From RBG-13-68-16 sp050018455 (GTDB lineage: Bacteria; Acidobacteriota; Thermoanaerobaculia; Thermoanaerobaculales; Thermoanaerobaculaceae), in the NCBI GenBank assembly GCA_050018455.1, contig JBEKAA010000001.1:62001-126000 (forward strand): 64,000 bases of DNA, read 5' to 3'. Below the pieces are notes generated by a model that saw only the letters and a program-made list of their open reading frames with translations, ran no database searches and had not been told where the DNA came from. Position numbers and translations under genes: made by a program. Below are positions 62,310-64,000 of the stretch, piece after piece (position 1 is the first letter of the stretch; every line of letters begins with the position of its first letter).

Positions 62310-63236
62310 TCAAGGAAGCGTTCCGCGGTACCCCTGCCGCGCAGACACGGCATACCCTCCATCGACGCGAACGTCGAGCTTCCTCCACTTGACGATTCCC
62401 AGGCCGGAGGGCTCGAAATTGATGATGTATCGCATGGTGAGCTCCTGCCGCAACTCCCTGGCAAACTGCGGGAGCTTGGCGGCCAAATCGACTCTCAGAT
62501 ACCGCGCGCCCGAGGCAGCCGCGAACCGGGCGAGAAGATCCTCGTAGCTGTCGGGCGGGCCCTCCTCCGCTGGCGGCGGCTCGATTCCCAAGACGTAGAG
62601 CGGGTCGGCAAGGCTCTCGAGGATCTTCACCGCGTCGGCGGGTTTCACGGAGGACGCCGTATCGACGCCGTCGGTGAAGAGGAGCAGGACGCGCCTCATG
62701 TTGTGCGCGCCCTCCATGGCTTGGGGAGCCGCGGTGAGCATGTCGTAGAGGGCGGTGGTCCCGTAGCCCCTGAGGGACTCGAGGATCCTCGGCAGCAGGG
62801 CCGGATCGGTCCCGAAAGCCAGGCGTCGCTTCACCTCGTCAGCTCCGAACGTGATCAGGCAAACCTCGTCGTCCGCTCGGAGTTGCTTCACGAACTCCAT
62901 GATCGCCTCGCGGGTCTTGACGAGACGCCTCCCGTTCATTGAGCCTGACACATCCACGACGAAAGCGTACGAGATCGGGAGTCCTCCCTCCCGCCAGAAC
63001 GACTTGATCGGGAACTCGACGTCGTCGACGTACAGGTGGAAGCGCTGCTGCTCGAGCGTCGGGACCAGCCGCCCCTTCGCGTCCTTCACCGTCACGGGCA
63101 CGAGAATCGATGAAACCTCCGCGGTGGCGCGAAAAGTCTCCTTTTCCGGCGGTTGTTCCCCGCCCCAATTCGCGGGCGCGGAGGACACGAGAGCAACAAC
63201 CGCTGCCAGCGCCGGCCTTGCCCAACTTGCGGACAT
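62310..63236 (-). CDS. Secreted VWFA-related protein (acidobacterial type)
   Basis: 308 residues with a signal peptide (about 1-26). A short N-terminal beta domain (ILVPVTVKDAKGRLVPTLEQQRFHLYVDDVE) is followed by a von Willebrand A domain at about 88-250 with MIDAS motif DVSGSMN, then FTDGVDTA with the third ligand. This N-domain/VWA layout is the acidobacterial VWFA-related type (TIGR03436). Likely binds a partner in the periplasm. The start codon is ATG 63236, seven bases after the barrel gene stop. Confidence 0.9.
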   Translation of the reverse strand: MSASWARPALAAVVALVSSAPANWGGEQPPEKETFRATAEVSSILVPVTVKDAKGRLVPTLEQQRFHLYVDDVEFPIKSFWREGGLPISYAFVVDVSGSMNGRRLVKTREAIMEFVKQLRADDEVCLITFGADEVKRRLAFGTDPALLPRILESLRGYGTTALYDMLTAAPQAMEGAHNMRRVLLLFTDGVDTASSVKPADAVKILESLADPLYVLGIEPPPAEEGPPDSYEDLLARFAAASGARYLRVDLAAKLPQFARELRQELTMRYIINFEPSGLGIVKWRKLDVRVDGGYAVSARQGYRGTLP

Positions 63237-63242
63237 CTGCGG

Positions 63243-63890
63243 TCAGAGGACGAAGGTCAGGCCCAGCCCGAGCTCCGTGAAGGTCAGCCAGTTACCGTTG
63301 TAGGAACAGTGGCCCCACCAGTCACAATCGTGCCCGTTGTCCAGGTTGACACTGTGGCCCCTCCAGTCGAATCGGAGCGCCACCTGCGGAGTGAAGAACA
63401 GTTTCAGGCCCCCGCCGAAATCGCCCACGAACCGGGTGTCGGAGGACAGAGAACTGCCCGGGGTCTGCCCAACCGTAATGGTGGGGTCGAGCCGCATCGC
63501 ACCGACGCCGCCGACGATGAAAGGCACGAGCCTCTGGTGACCGAAGGAAAACTCGAAGTTCGCCTCCGCAGTGGTCATGTCCATCGTGCCTACCTTGTTG
63601 GCGCCCGAGAAGATCCCCCCGTTGCCAGTGCTCAGATCCGCCCGCTCGCGCGTGAAGAAACCCTCGAGAGCGAGGTTCGGTGCGAACCTGTATGCGATGC
63701 GCAGCCCGTACGAAGGCGTGTCGTTGACCCTGATGTCGAAGTTGACGTTGTTGATGATCCCTCGCGAGATCGTGTCGCCGAACCAGTAGCCTGCGGTCGG
63801 CGTCAGCTCGATCGTGTTCGGGGTACCTTGCGCGTCTGCCCGTGCAACCGTAAGACCCGCTGCCAGCAACACCAAGAGCAGTCTTCGCAT
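63243..63890 (-). CDS. Outer-membrane beta-barrel protein
   Basis: 215 residues. Signal peptide RRLLLVLLAAGLTVARADAQG; mature part is alternating amphipathic strands (TIELTPTAGYWFGD, FDIRVNDTPSYGLRIAYRFAPNLALEGFF, VPFIVGGVGAMRLDP) ending with the strand FTELGLGLTFVL, as in OmpW/OmpA-type small barrels. One Cys pair (HDCDWWGHCSYNG) in a loop. ATG 63890 follows AGGGAGGTGAA. Downstream overlap region couples it loosely to the VWA gene; perhaps the two interact. Confidence 0.8.
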   Translation of the reverse strand: MRRLLLVLLAAGLTVARADAQGTPNTIELTPTAGYWFGDTISRGIINNVNFDIRVNDTPSYGLRIAYRFAPNLALEGFFTRERADLSTGNGGIFSGANKVGTMDMTTAEANFEFSFGHQRLVPFIVGGVGAMRLDPTITVGQTPGSSLSSDTRFVGDFGGGLKLFFTPQVALRFDWRGHSVNLDNGHDCDWWGHCSYNGNWLTFTELGLGLTFVL

Positions 63891-63891
63891 T

Positions 63892-64000
63892 TCACCTCCC
63901 TCCCTGTCCAGAACTCTCGGCCAGGATCCCGAGCACGTGCCGGCGGAGGTCCGCGACGGACTCCGCCGAGTAACCCGGGTAGATGCGCACCACTCCCCCC
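63892..64000 (-). CDS. C-terminal fragment of an unidentified protein
   Basis: Only the last 35 codons are in the window (reading GVVRIYPGYSAESVADLRR and ending SSGQGGR). Stop TGA is at 63894-63892, one base from the ATG of the barrel gene. The frame has coding-like composition, but the fragment is too short to assign a family. Confidence 0.55.
   Translation of the reverse strand, partial: GGVVRIYPGYSAESVADLRRHVLGILAESSGQGGR

Overview
This is a GC-rich (roughly two-thirds G+C by eye), densely coding bacterial chromosome segment. The best guess for the host is a member of the Acidobacteriota or a close relative. This is inference from gene content: an acidobacterial-type VWFA-related secreted protein, a decayed GWxTD-type gene, DUF3467, a PATAN/DUF4388 fusion, a zinc-ribbon/FHA protein and an OmpA-type lipoprotein plus outer-membrane barrel, which indicate a diderm envelope. 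No rRNA, tRNA, CRISPR, prophage or intact insertion sequence was seen.

Layout. 1-7.8 kb: truncated cation efflux pump, ferredoxin-NADP reductase, a cyclic-nucleotide-domain/aspartase fusion, a pseudo-receiver/PATAN/DegV fusion, a PIG-L deacetylase, and a GT-C-like membrane protein with a small partner. 7.9-13.4 kb: glutamate-centred block on the minus strand (P5C dehydrogenase, fused 5-oxoprolinase B/C, MFS transporter, 5-oxoprolinase A). 13.5-21.7 kb: surface-glycan island with a radical SAM/SPASM protein carrying an extra beta domain, diverging from three overlapping multidomain family-2 glycosyltransferases (five GT2 modules). 21.7-25.2 kb: DUF3467, a repeat-filled intergenic region, then the cysteine desulfurase-FHA-MnmA tRNA-thiolation operon. 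25.2-34.4 kb, plus strand: dnaB, an MlaE/F/D lipid-transport operon, radA, a HEAT-repeat protein and an HD-GYP-like protein sharing an N-terminal module. 34.4-40.5 kb, minus strand: GWxTD pseudogene, MidA methyltransferase, a group II amino-acid decarboxylase, nadA and an aminopeptidase P. 40.6-52.7 kb, minus strand: a very compact run valS-birA-coaX-hypothetical-rlmD-like-comEC-miaA-hfq-lipoprotein-crp-pgsA with mostly overlapping genes. 52.8-55.8 kb: larB-aroB and alr. 55.9-60.5 kb: membrane protein, tpx, LpdD-like chaperone, B12-binding protein, OPT transporter. 60.5-64 kb, minus strand: secreted and envelope proteins.

The most consistent unlisted signal is regulatory. At least ten genes that begin a transcription unit have a TAnnnT hexamer exactly 6-8 bases before an ATG or GTG codon and no Shine-Dalgarno sequence, as expected for leaderless mRNAs. 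Operon-internal genes instead use Shine-Dalgarno sequences or ATGA/GTGA stop-start overlaps. This pattern also settles several start codons. Other items worth attention are the two unusual signalling-domain fusions, the radical SAM protein with a beta-sandwich tail, the LYxxSHP module shared by two neighbours, and the stacked repeats at 22.0-22.4 kb. I saw no single obvious new defence or mobile system.
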